Of a stretch of 64,000 bases of DNA, positions 45,271 to 57,306 are shown one piece after another. The notes beneath the pieces are model-generated. The model saw nothing but the letters and a program-made list of their open reading frames with translations. It was not told the DNA's origin and made no database searches. Every line of letters starts with the position of its first letter. Positions within the stretch are counted from its first letter, which is position 1. The translations under genes and the position numbers were made by a program. Source of the stretch: Chromera velia (lineage: Eukaryota > Sar > Chromeraceae); assembly GCA_018398765.1 (NCBI GenBank), contig JAHBMJ010004706.1:1-64000 (forward strand), given 5' to 3'.

Positions 45271-45548
45271 TGTAGGCCGGACACGAGCAGCGGGCAGGCG
45301 ACGGGCTCAAGGCGTGGCGGCGTGGCGGCATGGCGGCGCTATGAGTGACGGCCTGTATAATTCTGATGTGGCCTGACGTCGAAATTGATCAGTCTGCCTG
45401 CATGCACACTTGATTGATGTGGTAGCATCTGACTGATGACTTAACAGGACAACTCTCCTAGATCAGACTTTCTACGATACTTATAGCCACTGAACTCGAA
45501 TGCCCATCTTAGCTATTAGAGTTCAGAGAGCCCCGTATATAACTAACA
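45271..45548 (+). repeat. 3' LTR
   Basis: Begins TGTAGGCCGG and ends AACTAACA; 278 bp. The sequence just upstream (AGCAGCGGGCAAG) is only weakly purine-rich, so the polypurine tract is not clear. Confidence 0.95.
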
Positions 45549-47340
45549 ATGACTATGTAGACATCTGTTCCATAATGGGATACATGCATTATTACAATCA
45601 TCAGCAGACTGAGTGCACAACCCCTCTGACACTCCAGTCTGTCTTAAAATGGATTTTTCAATGCTGGTCACGTCTGCGGCACGGTTCTTTCTACACAGTA
45701 CGGTTAGGAGTAACTCAGTCATGGTACCAAGTGTTCTTCATTGTTCACATTAATAACAAATGTTTCTTTGATGTAATACTAGTTATTTTGTTTTATTCAG
45801 TAATAAAACTGATGATTGAGGGTTTTTTCATACATGCTGCGTCCCTATATATGAGAAGCGGATCTAACCTAGTTTGTCGATTTGTTCCGTCCTAAGACTA
45901 CTAGTGACGAAAATAGGTGCGACTTCGATCACCCTGATATAGCTGATCAATCGCTACTTCACAACAGGTTGGACAATCAAAAGAGAAAGAAAAGAGACAG
46001 AAGGAAAACTGGTAAAAAAAGTCTTTTTATTGTTTTAAAATGTAAATAAATATCAAAGCAACACAACTACCAAAGTCTAGTACCAAAGTAGTGGTTACTC
46101 CTAACTGTACTGTGTAGTTCTTTCAAGACTGTCTGCGCCTTTCACAAAAAAATTCAAGTATACTTTATTTTGGCCACGCCTGCGGCGCAGGCGTTTCAAG
46201 TTTACTAGAGTGTCAGGGGGGTTCAGTGCACCAAATCTGAGCAAGGACTAGCAAGTACTAGTAAAGAGGGAGCATTGACTTAAAGTTTGTTCCTAGCGTC
46301 TGGCCTATATGTCTTTCATCTCTTCCTTCTGTCCTGGTTACTGCTCTTGCTACTAGCTCTCTCTCTCATGCGACCTCATACTTGACGCTCCTCCATCTGA
46401 ATGCCTTCTTCGGCATTTGCTAAGTACTTCCTACCCCTCAGTCATAACCAGTGCACTGCCTACTCCTCCTTCCTCCCAGCCCTCCCCTTGCAGTAAAGAT
46501 CATTAGGCCAACACCATATTAATCATTAATCATCATTAATCGGTCGGTCTATAGGCTATCATGCAATGCATCAGTCTAGGACAATGTTTTATTGCCCCTT
46601 TACCATGATGGTCTATTATATATTACTTAGCAGAGTTGTACTAGAGAGTTGCAGCCTTACTTTCAGGGTTCAGCTTGGTGAAAGTGGGTAAAAGTTGGAT
46701 TTCAGTAAAATTAAGATATCACAATGATATAGAGTGATTGAGGCTTCAGTTTACTATATAAGGGCGGAGTAGGATAGAGAAAAGACCAAAAAAGCAGCCA
46801 TCTTGGGTACTTTCCTAGGTATCTTCAGAGGCCGGTGTTCGTTGGTGTTCTTTTGCTAATACCAAGGGCATTACCAGGAAATTTGGTATTCAATTTATCA
46901 CGGCATGTACATATATGAAAGGACATAAACTTAAAATGACTAAGAGTAAATGAAGACTCATATATTCTAGCATACATTAGAGAGCCTATGTTTTAACATT
47001 AAACTTATAGGGTGAAGAAAATGTAACCGGAGAATGTATAACCTATCAATCAATCAATCAATCAATCAGTCAATCAATCAATCATATTAAAATTTAATCT
47101 AATTAAAAGTAAAAATATTTTTTTTGCAGTATATACACTTCGACAAAATATTAAATATATCGATATATCTATAATATGTTGAGTGAGTATAACTAACGTC
47201 TAGCAAAGCCAACTTCATTCATACGTATATAAGCCCCTGCCCTTCGCTGCCCTTAAATTTTACATTATCAAAATATAAGAAAATATGATCATAAAGCTTT
47301 AAACTCAGGCTAATTTAGGCTATCGATCCGCTGATCTTCT
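45549..47340. other. AT-rich intergenic with inverted repeats, no gene seen
   Basis: CTACACAGTACGGTTAGGAG at 45692-45711 has an inverted partner at about 46094-46117, so 45.66-46.2 kb may be an old foldback element. A palindrome GCCTGCGGCGCAGGC lies at 46180-46194. An (ATCA)n run is at 47045-47085. The rest is AT-rich and featureless. Confidence 0.55.
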
Positions 47341-47433
47341 CTTCTAGACCAAATTTTCTTCACTATGATTTTCTTTAGGCGTGAGACGTCCACCTTCATA
47401 ATGATCGTGGAAACAGGTTACGGCCTTTCTGCC

Positions 47434-48668
47434 CCACAGAGGCAACGGTAGCGGGTGAAGTGCTTTGCTGCAACATGAGAGAATATGAGAGACGGAGGGA
47501 CTGTTCAGAGACGGAGAAGGAATTGGAATCCTCCCACCAGAGGGGAACGGTTCAGTCAGGACGGTTTTTGTTGTGACGATCATTTGGATCCTTATGTTCA
47601 TTCAACCGAAGGAATGGAAACTGAGGGCCCAATACAAACGAAACCGGCCGTTTCCTGTAGCTCTTTGCTGGTAGCTGAGCCTGCTGCCGCCATTCTCCCC
47701 AAAAGGTCAAACGGATGGAGGAACACAAAGCGCAAGAGGCGCGCCATGTAAACAGATGTTTCAGATGCCTCAAAACCAAAGCAGAGATGCCACAAAGCCT
47801 CAACCTTCAACTGGTAGAACTATGATCCATCAATGAACAACATATCCTAATGCTCTACCTGTACGAAGGACTCGAGGGACGGTTGGGGAGTCAAGGGTCT
47901 CACTTTGAGATTGAATGGGTACTTGAAAATGCGATGAGCAACCTTTAGTTTCTCTGCACAAAGAACTTCTGCAAGGAATGCATGACTGCATGGGGGTTTA
48001 GTGTTATCGGCTTTTGGGTTCTCCGATCTAGATCCAGGGGACTCTTTTGAGTTATCCCCCGATTGTCTAGGCAAAGATGACAGTGTGATCATAACTAGAA
48101 CCCCCTTCTCCAGTCCTTCGAAAACGGAATAGAAGATCGTCTCCTCATCACTTCCGACTTCAATACCTGCTGTCGGGCTTATCACGGGGATTTGGGAGAA
48201 ACCAGGAGCCTACTGGAATCTCATCATCCCAGCAGACCGAGGCCGATACAATGTCTTAGAGGGGGACGGAGAGGGAGTCTCAGACGGAGAGGGAGACGGA
48301 GATAGGGAATCGATGGCAGCACACCTAGAGAGGATTCTTTGAAGTTAAGAAGTGCTTTCTATTGCACAGAGGCAACGGAAACGGATGAAGTGCTTTGCTA
48401 CAACATCCGACCGAAAAACGCTGCCTTCGATTCTCAATTTGGACAGAAGCAAGAGAGCCGTCGTGGCGGTGTCATTTCTCAAGGCGGGAATGCATACATC
48501 GACGAACGACTTAAACGATTCTCATGGAAGCTTCGAAATCCGCCCTTCTCCCTATCATTCCTTCAGGGCCTGTATAATCTCGACAATCTGGCCTCCCTGG
48601 TTGAACCGTGGGAGAGGGCGACAGAAAACGCAGCCAGCAGACCGTCTTCTGAGGTTCGAGTCAAATGA
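47434..48668. pseudogene. Unresolved decayed coding region bounded by a 43-bp direct repeat
   Basis: Both strands carry suggestive frames. On plus, KRMEEHKAQEARHVNRCFRC near 47715-47770, MLYLYEGLEGRLGSQGSHFE near 47850-47910 and PGAYWNLIIPADRGRYNVLE near 48205-48265 look coding, but stops separate them. On minus, 48185-47847 and 47810-47598 are open and more hydrophobic. A 43-bp sequence (CACAGAGGCAACGG … TGAAGTGCTTTGCT) occurs at 47434-47476 and again at about 48364-48406. The strand and identity are undecided. Confidence 0.3.
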
Positions 48669-49919
48669 GTCCTGCAGGAGTAGAAAAAGGCGGGTAGACA
48701 GAAAGATGAACATTTTTGACAGTCAGCCACCCTTCTAAATCAAGGAACAAACATACGTGAAAAGAAAAGGAATGAAGACACAATTGCCGATGTACATTTA
48801 TGCCACTGGGAGAACTGATGGATGGAAGTGGGGCTTTTCTTTCTCTTTTTCTTTGCGGCATTCATACAGACCGCTGTTTCTTCTCAGAGTCTCTCTTTTA
48901 CACTTGGTCACATAATTAAATACAACAAGCCCACACACAGTCCACACAAATAAAAAGAAATTTCGTTTCCCACCCCAGCTTCTGTTGTTTTTTGACTGGC
49001 TCACGAAGTGAGAGCGAGCGAACCTTCACATACAGATAAACAAAATAGACAGACATATCCATAGAAATACCCGTCCGCGTGCAGTAAATGTTGTGCGCAC
49101 ACATCCCCACGTACACATCCATGCAAAAGCTTATACCAAAAGAGGAAGCTTCAAGTTGCGCGGATAATACGCAAACAAAAGATGCAAAACTAGGCACATG
49201 CAGCAGGAATTAATTTTCAAACAGCAAAAAATAGACATGGATAAGAACATATGGATATGAAGAAACCTAAATAAAATGAGGCTTGTGCCTTTAAAAGTGG
49301 ACTTTTGCCTTTAAGTTGGACTTTTAAAAACATAATTCATACTATAAAAGTTTTTCTTGTATCTTGACCTAGATCTTGACTGATCCTGAATGGTTGAAAA
49401 ATTCAGTGACATGTATTTATGAAAAATAATTTAAAAATTTAATTTGTTCAGCACTTAAAGCACGGATCTGAGTCGGATCATCTGATAAAGCAGTTTTCTA
49501 GTTTTTATTACTAATTAATAGACTATTAAGTATTTTGTAAAAAAAATATTTATAATTAACTTTTAAACCACCGTAAACCACTCAGTCCAGATAAACTAGA
49601 TTTTAAAGGAATTTAAGATTACATGACAGTGTATTAGTTTCTACAAAATGTGCCACATTGTATATGACTGTCATTGACTGATATAGTCATATTATATTTT
49701 TTTGTAAATACTTAGTTAACTAATGAATAAATAATGTATAATCATCTCTTTCGTTCTCAATTATATGGTATTAGGTGGAAGATTTCAAATTTAGGCTAGA
49801 ATTTAGGCTTTTTTGAATGAATTAAGATAAAAGTCCGACTTGGGGGCAAAAGTCCACTTTTAAAGGCACAAGCCTAATGACCAGGATGTATGGAAGCTTT
49901 CCGGAATTGGCAAACTCAC
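48669..49919. other. AT-rich intergenic, no gene seen
   Basis: Two short related stretches, 'GCCTTTAAAAGTGGACTTTTG' near 49289 and its reverse complement near 49850-49868, frame about 570 bp of AT-rich DNA. This may be another small inverted-repeat element. No coding frame is supported. Confidence 0.5.
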
Positions 49920-51010
49920 CTGCTGCGGGAGGCACCATCATTCGCATGTGCAGACTCATGTGCAGACTCAGGAGCGTGTCAAACATCCCAACGGCCAGAA
50001 GACTGTTTGCCAGTGCCTCCTCTAGCTGCAACCAGAAAAGAAGGAGACGGGAAGTTCGAACACGTTGAGAGAGAAATGACCAGAGGAGCGCAAAGCGTTG
50101 CGAAGCTTGGCGGCCATACTGAGAGAAAGAGGCAACAACAGAGAGAAAAAGGGCATCCAAAAGCTTTCATGAATCCATGAGGGAGAGGGGTGCAAGAGAA
50201 CAAACGTATTGAAGTCAACGCGCCACGCACTCACGCCTTAACATCACAAACAGGGATAAAAGAAAGCAGGAAATGCAAGGGACGTGAAAGAGATACTGTG
50301 GAAAAGCCACGACAACTGCAACTTGATGCCCCTCAAACAGATCCGCTACCTGACCTCTGAGAAGCTTTTCCGCACCTCGCAAAAGACAGAAACTTCTGGA
50401 AGTCTCCCAGGCTCAGTCTGGTGGGCAGATCAAGACATCTGAGAATCTCAGCAACCTCAGTCTTATATATCCAAATAAGATAGATCCGGGAGCGATGTGA
50501 CGGATTCCGCATTGATCGTGCCATTGGCATCCGGATTCAAACGCAGAAACAACGAAACTGAATTCATGATTTTGGAGAAGGTGCGGCCCTCGTCAATTTT
50601 CTCACTTCTGATGAAAACTGGGGGGACCAGATTGATTGGCCATGCAGCTGACTGCCTAGCTCTCAGAGAGCCCTATACTATCCTGTACTTCCAAAAGCAG
50701 TGACCCTGTTGTATCCCTGAGATGAGAAAGATGAGAGAGAACAGGGTCCAGGGAGTCGATCAAGTAAGGCTTTGAGGCTTCCGCTGAAGATCTACATAAA
50801 TTGGCAAGCTCGCAAAAGGTTTTTGAGGGTTTGCACCTGTCCACATACAGTCAGTGCAGTTGAGATGGTCACAAGAAAATTAACACGCGCCCAACACCTT
50901 GGGTCAGATCTGTCTCCTTATGAACTCTCTCAGATCGGCATTCGGTTGCGCAGGAATGACCGGGCCGTACTTGAAATCACCAGAACCATTGTAACGTGTT
51001 CGGCTGCGGC
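49920..51010 (-). CDS. Fragmentary multi-exon gene with an EF-hand-like stretch
   Basis: The best-supported exon is 50025-49920, with a strong CTGCAG acceptor and GTGAGT donor, encoding LEEALANSLLAVGMFDTLL. Upstream on the minus strand, about 50600-50470 encodes LFLRLNPDANGTINAESV, a near EF-hand loop (N-x-D-x-N-G-x-I). About 50465-50355 encodes EILRCLDLPTRLSLGDFQ, like the helix after such a loop. These two pieces abut in different frames with no splice donor between them, so there is a frameshift, an assembly error or a missed intron. Further pieces lie at about 50830-50690 and 51010-50910. The joined structure is not solved; calcium binding is only a suggestion. Confidence 0.4.
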
Positions 51011-51670
51011 TGTTTTGACTGTTCCGGTGTTTTCCAGACACACATTTCTGTCCTCCAAAACCCTCCAGAGTCCAAACCTGTCGACCATCTGTCGACCGAT
51101 CTGTCTCTGCATGCATGCATGCACCCTGATATCACCCTGATGCATGTATATATATATCGGTTCTCGCGTGCATGCATGTGCATGTTGTTCACAAAACACG
51201 TATACGAACATGCACGCACTCAACGAGATTCAATGCTGACCTCTTTTCAGCTTCATGCTGCCTCCTGAAGTGTTTCTCACTGCTATGGGGACATTCAATC
51301 ACCATGTATATAGCCTTTCCTTGATTCGTTCGGCAGATCCATAAATATCGAATCTAAAGAGGGCGACTTCATTTCAAACAACTGTTGTTTGCAACAAGTA
51401 GTTTTTGAAACAACACGTTGATTCAGTGGTGAGCCGTCTGTCACTGGTACGTGCTGAACACTCCATCTACAGTCTGCAGGCAGGAAGGGAAGGGCTCTAA
51501 CCTTCAGCAGATTGAAAGAAAAGGGGAGGGAATGACGTTCTCCGGCTCCTGATCTCTTATTCGGCCAATTCTCTTTGGAATTGTAAATATATACAGCTTG
51601 AAGTGCCCAATCGCTGGTCGTGACCGCGAAAGGGACAGAGAAGCAGAACGCCCTTTCTGATTCGATCAAA
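51011..51670. promoter_or_regulatory. Upstream region of the CEP164-like gene
   Basis: No gene is supported. The frame of the downstream gene stays open upstream to 51620 but has no ATG there. ATGCATGC palindromes near 51112 and 51172 and a short TATATATA run near 51148 are present. Confidence 0.35.
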
Positions 51671-54347
51671 ATGCTCAACAGCCAGGGAGTGATTACCCTT
51701 GAGGAAGAGCTGGATGAGGACTACGAGCCAACTGAGGAGGAGATCAAGGAGTATGCAGAATGGCTCGGAATGGATCTGGAGAAGGACGAGGACCTCTTCT
51801 GGATAGCCAGGGAGGGGCTCAAAGCTCCCCTGCCAGACTCGTGGAAGCCCTGCCAGACTGCTGAAGGGGACATCTTTTACTTCAATTTCTCCACAGGGGA
51901 TTCAAAGTGGGACCACCCATGTGACGAACACTACAAGAAACTGTTCGAAGAGGAGAAGAAAAAGAAGGCAGAGGGAGCAACAGGAGGAGAGGAGCAAGCA
52001 ACAGGAGCAGCAGAAGACAAGGTGAACCCAAAAGATAAAAAGTCGACTCCATCGTCTGCCGAAGGCAAAGAGAAGTCAAAGGAAAAGAAAAAAGATTCAA
52101 AGACTTCCTCTTCATCTTCGAGTAACTCCCAGAAGAAGAAGAAACTAACCTTCACAGACATCAAAACCATCACAACAGGCAAAATAACCGATCAACCTGC
52201 GAAGTCAAAGTCCTTGTCCTTCTCTGCAGAAATGCAGTCATCCACTTCCGCAGCTGTAACACAGGAAAAGAAGCAAGTGGGCTTTTCTCCCGCCTCTTCT
52301 TCCTCCGCCCCCCCCCTTCCCCTTGCCAAATCAGCACCCCCCTCATCTTCTTCCTTTCCTTCTGGTTTCCCCAAAACCGTCTCCCCTACAGCTTCATCAG
52401 ATAGATCGAGTAAATCAAGACAAGGGCAAATGGAAAGAGAAAAGGGCGCACCAGAGAGAGAGCCTGTCAGAGTATCTGCAAAAGAGTCCGAAGAGTCCCT
52501 CACGAGGGCCGTCAACAAAATGAAAAAAGCCAACGATTGGCTAGCTGAAAAACAACAGCCCCCCTCAGTCCTGCCTGTCAGCTCCTCGCTCCCTCCTTCC
52601 CTCTCCCTTCCGAAAGAAAAAGAGAGCCACTCACCAACAGACCTCCCCGCCCGGTCCTCCGCCCCCGTCATTTCCCCTTCACGAAGAGAAAAGGAGAAGG
52701 GGGAGAAATTCAGAGAGACACCAAAAGAGAATCAAGAAAAAGAAGACATGCAAGCCGAGACCCCCCCTTCAGAAATGGATGCTATCAGCCGAATGCTGGC
52801 CAGAATCAAAAAGGAGAAAGAAGAGGAGCTAAGAAAGACGAAAAGCGGAGGAGGAGCCAAAGGAGTCCCAATCACAGACTCTCAAAACGCACCGAAGGAA
52901 GGAGACGCGACGGCCACCCCCCCCGGCCGACGGGGGGCAGAAGACACTCAATCTGCCGAGGCCAAAGAGAAAGACATGGACGCGTCTCTGCCTTCTCTTT
53001 CCTCTTCAAGTGACGATGGAAGCAGAAGCAAGACGACGCATTCAAAGGACCCAAGTACCAAGAGGACCTCAACAGAGGACCCATCCCCCAAGCAGGCTCA
53101 ATCCACAACACCTCCCCACACTGACGATTCCAAACAAAAAGAGATGGCCTCTGCTCTTGATTCTCTGAAGGCAAAACTCGCAAAGGAGATGGAGCAGGCT
53201 GAAGAGGCAGCCAAGAAAGAGGCAGAGAATGGGGATGTGGATGATCTGTCTTCCCACAAGACGAAGAGACTTGTGGAAATCAAAAGAGAGAAAGACGCGG
53301 AGATCACCAGAGAGACCCCCCTTTATCGTGACCACTGTACAAAGAAAATCGGAAAGGAACTCGAGTCTCGTCGACCTGCTTTTGAACAGGCGGCACGGAA
53401 GTCTTTGAAAGAGAAAGTTGAGAAAGAGGTGGAAAGCAGCGAAAAGTACAATCAAATGGAGGAGGAAGAACGCCAAAAGGCTCTGCAGTCAATACAAGCG
53501 GAGGTCCGTGCGAAGGTGGCAGGAGGGGCAGAGGACGAGAGAGAAAAGAAGAAAAATGAAATGAAGGAGTCCATAGAGAAAGACATAGAAATTGAAAGGG
53601 ACAGACTAACAGCCATATTGACAGCTCAAAAGAAGAGGGAGGTGGCGGGAAGAATACTCACCCCAGACCCTCAGCCAGACACAACGAATGTGGAGGTGCA
53701 GACGACAGAAAAAGAGAGAGACCGAGAGGACACCCATCTTGCTGCCCCCCCAACAGACCCACTTGACCAGTGGCGGGCCGAGCTAGAGGCTTCGCTCCGC
53801 GAGACAGCAGAGAGACAGATTAGACAGCGCATCTCTGCAGTCGCAGACACTCGCCGTGCTTCAATGGAAATAGAGTTACGCGAAGAGGCGCGCATCTATC
53901 GCGAGAAGCAGAAGCAAGAGAGGGAGAAGGAGAGGGAGCCGGTTGAGTCTGAGAGGTCGGATCACCATCCCCCCTTTGGCCTTGCAGGAGAGGATGCAGC
54001 TGTTGCGTCCCTCCAGTCTCAACTAGCCTCTCTACAGAGGCAGATCGATGCGGCAGTCAAGAGGGAGGCAGACGAAGAGGCGGAGTGTGAAAACCTCCGG
54101 ATTGCGAGAAGAACAGAGGAGAGGAGGAGAGAAGCGCTGAAAACCGAAGTTGCGGCACTCGACGCAAAGGTCTGCAGGCAACTGTGAGAGCACAGACAGC
54201 TTTCTTTCTTTTAGAGGGCCTGCAGCTGTCGAGACCATTCTTCTCGTTGGCGAGAATCCGTTCATGAAGCTCGAGCGTCTCTGTCCTTCTGTCTCTGTTT
54301 CGCTCGGTCTCTTCAGCTTTCGCTCTCTCTCTCTCTCTCTCTTTCTT

Positions 54348-54385
<38 letters not shown>

Positions 54386-57036
54386 TGTGTATGTGTGTGT
54401 GTGTGTCCGTGTTTGAATGCATGCTCCTCTGTGTTCATATGCAGGTCCAGTCCGCACAGGCCACGCTTTTCGACCTCCAGGCCGCACTGGCTGCACGAGA
54501 CACAGCGGCTGCGCGGCTGCGTTCGGAAATCGATGAGATCAAACGAGAGGTGGCGGTGGAGAGTGCAGAGAAACAAAAGGCCTTGAGGAGGGCGGAGGCG
54601 GCAACGGCTGCGTTGACTGTAGAGCAGGCGAAGGCGGAGGAGTCGAGGAGGTCATTGGGTTTGGAAATGGACACTCTGAGGGCGTCTCTGTCTAGAGCTG
54701 CAGAGAGGTCCCTCTCCCTTACACAGAGAGAAAGTGGAAGTGGAAGAGGATTTCTGGATGAACAGCCCGGTGATGCTGAGGACGGGTTCCTTCTGTCTTC
54801 AGAAAAGATCCTCGGGCGTTTGACTGAAATGGTCAGTCGTTTGTTTCTCCACTTTTTCATGCTGTGAAATATAACTCGCACACTGTGTTTTGCCTTTCAC
54901 AAGCATGCGTCTTTGCGCTTCCACTGACTGAATGGAAAACCTCTCAGGAACATATCATGTAATTTGTGCTGAGACAGAGAATGTAGACTTATCGGGGATG
55001 GCAGTCAGCCTCCTTTTTGAGAAAGCAACTGCAGTGCGAGTGAATAAGTATATGAAGAGAGTTACAGATACACAGCAGTCAAGCAATATGAGTAGCTCCT
55101 TGAGAAACGCTCCACGCTTCTCTTTCAAAGGATGTTCAAGGAAACAACCGACCGTCCCCTTCACCTGTTTTTCCTCCTTTAGGCCCTCAGCCGATGCTGC
55201 TGCACCTTTCTCGTCAATGGGTCCTGTTTGCCTAGGGTGGCTGGTCTTTTCCTTTGCTTGTCTGATTTGCATGTTGCATGGATGATGTATCTCTTTTTCT
55301 TTTCTTTTCTTTTCTTTTTTGTTTTTGCAGGAGACCCGTTTCAATCGCACCGGGGCTCTTTCTCTCTATACCCCTCTGACTGTCCCCGGCCGTTCAGAGG
55401 ACAACGAAGCCGCAGACAGAGGAGGCTTCCTGCTCACCCACCGAGTGGAGGTAGACGAAGACGTGGGGGCCCCTCCCCCTCCGACAGCATCCTTCCTTGA
55501 GACCCAAATGACCCCCAGGGATGACTCCACACTGCCCTCGTTGACTCTCACAGCAACTCAGACACGCAGCGCGAGCCTGATGAAGCACCCGCACTCCCCC
55601 TCTGCCTCCCCCCTCCCACCCGGGACCTCCAAGTCTGCACCCTCCCCCATCGCCCTCACTCCCACACCCGCATCAAAAGTCCTCTTCGCGTCTCAGTCCA
55701 AAGCAGCAGCAGAAGAAGAGAAGGGGCAAGAGGACAGACGACGAGCGGAATTGAAGGTCTTGCGAGGGCATCTGGAGGCAGAGTGGCAGACCTGGCGTTC
55801 TGCTCTGTTGGACTCTCTGAGGTCCATGGGAGACGGGAGAGACCAGAGTCCCGAGAGCAGAGAGAAGAGCAGAAGGACACTCAGGGAGCAAAAGGAAATT
55901 CTTGACCTCCAGACGGCGCAACTGAACGAGGAGATGCGGTCAGTGGGTTGATTAACTCTGTATGTCCTTTTCTTTTACGGTATTCTTTTTAGCATGCTTC
56001 TTTCCTCCACCCCCATTTCTCTCATTTCTTTTCCCTTTCTGTTTCAATCTCGTTCAACTGTTTTCCTTGTCTTTCCCCTGCTATTGCCTGCCTGTTTCGC
56101 CTTCTTTATTCCTCAACGCCTCTCTCGTCCTGCTGGCAAGCGATTCCTCTTCATGGTTGATCTTTTCGTGGATTTGTTCATACAGTCACTCAGCAGGCGT
56201 ATCAGACAGTGTCAGCACAATCCTTTGGATGATTAGAAGCACGTCTGTCTGCACATTTGATGGCACGCTTGATTGAATGCAGCGCCCTCCGTCGACCGTC
56301 AAGGTCTGCCGCCTCGCCTCTTCCAGGTGCCCTCCAAGGTGAGGGTGTAAGGGAAGGGGAGGGAGGAGGGGTGGAAGGAGGGACAGGGGACCTTGTGAGT
56401 CCCTCCGAGACAGAGAGGGGAAACACGCCGGGAGTGCGTCTGAACCTCCCTCCCCTGAATATGCTGAGCTCAGCCTCTCTGCTTCCCCCTTCACTGCGGT
56501 CGGGGGGAAGAGGAATGGGAGGGACCCTGGATACGGGGGCCGAATCTGACGCTCTCGCAGCCATTCGTGCAGCCTACTCAGGAGGAACTCCCCAAGCTGT
56601 GGTGGGGTTGAATGGTTCCGTTCCTTCTTTGCTGTTGTATGACGAGAGAGGAACCCCCAGAACGTTCTTCTTCTCCCCTGAGTGGCGATCTTTGGAGACG
56701 TACAGACAGGATCCGAATGATCTGACTGGCCTGTCGCCCTCTTTGCATTTGAATAAGGGGTTCCCTTTGAGAAGGTGTCTCCGAGGGGGGCCTCTACGGG
56801 GGGGAGACGAAGAGGAGGACCTTCGGGAGTCGGGACTCTCGTTGAGGGGCAGGAACAGAGAGACCTCAGGGACCTGGCTGCTTGCACCGTTCCATTCCAG
56901 GAAGGGACTAGGCAAGGGCAACCCGTCAGGCGCAACGGTTGTGCCTGACTCTCTGTCGTTGATGGCCCTGCAGCACTCGCGATGGCTTGACCGCTTTGCG
57001 AGGCAAGTGCGCGAGGGTTGTTGGCTAAGGTGTTAG
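51671..57036 (+). CDS. CEP164: CEP164-like centriole distal-appendage/basal-body protein
   Basis: Exons are 51671-54169, 54445-54831, 55331-55938 and 56283-57036. Phases agree; total 1,415 residues, close to human CEP164 (about 1,460). The N-terminus follows CEP164 closely. An acidic lead (EEELDEDYEPTEEEIKEYAE) is followed by WIAREGLKAPLPDSWKPCQ and a WW domain at about residues 52-84 (Trp58, Trp80). The WW domain ends GDIFYFNFSTGDSKWDHPCD. In animals this region binds TTBK2 during ciliogenesis. A long charged, disordered middle (about 90-500) and coiled coils (about 510-960) follow. Next comes another coiled coil (EDRRRAELKVLRGHLEAEWQ) and a C-terminal part with HSRWLDRFARQV, like the human ANRRWLERVKND. 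The first ATG is chosen because it matches the CEP164 start. Introns contain CT/TG microsatellites. The role in building the flagellum is inferred from homology. Confidence 0.88.
54325..54410. repeat. (CT)n-(GT)n microsatellite in CEP164-like intron 1
   Basis: CT run followed directly by a GT run just upstream of the exon 2 acceptor (ATGCAG at 54439-54444). Confidence 0.95.
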
Positions 57037-57306
57037 TCTGTGTGTCGGAAATAGTCGGAAATGAGTCCGTGAACAAAGACTCTACTCTATATTGTGTGTC
57101 CATCATATAAACATGTGTTTAGTTAATTTATAAAGCACAAACTTTATAACTCAAAAAAAAAGTCATTAGTATGATTATATCATCTAATTAAACTTTATCA
57201 ATGTTTCATTAATTCATTTTTTCAACTTATCACCTCCCGTTCGGCTGACTCGGAGTCTGCAGTGGCCGACTCTGCATGACCTGCTTGAAATCTAGCTGGA
57301 GTGACT
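57037..57306. other. 3' flank of the CEP164-like gene
   Basis: AT-rich, including CATATAAACA about 60 bp after the stop as a possible weak poly(A) signal. No gene is seen. Confidence 0.4.

Larger units (their letters stand above)
33741..45548 (+). mobile_element. Ty3/gypsy-type (chromovirus-like) LTR retrotransposon, broken, with a LINE inserted
   Basis: The element is bounded by two 278-bp direct LTRs. It contains, in order on the plus strand, a primer-binding site, a gag-like region, a protease-like remnant, reverse transcriptase, RNase H, an integrase and a C-terminal chromodomain-like stretch. RT-before-integrase order plus the chromodomain place it in Ty3/gypsy, near chromoviruses. About half of its length is a LINE inserted within the integrase region (37713-43677); without that it would be about 5.85 kb. 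It carries several breaks in its coding regions and looks inactive. LTR identity of about 93% marks it as moderately old. Flanks AAGAC/ATGAC match at 4 of 5 bases as a possible target duplication. Confidence 0.92.
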
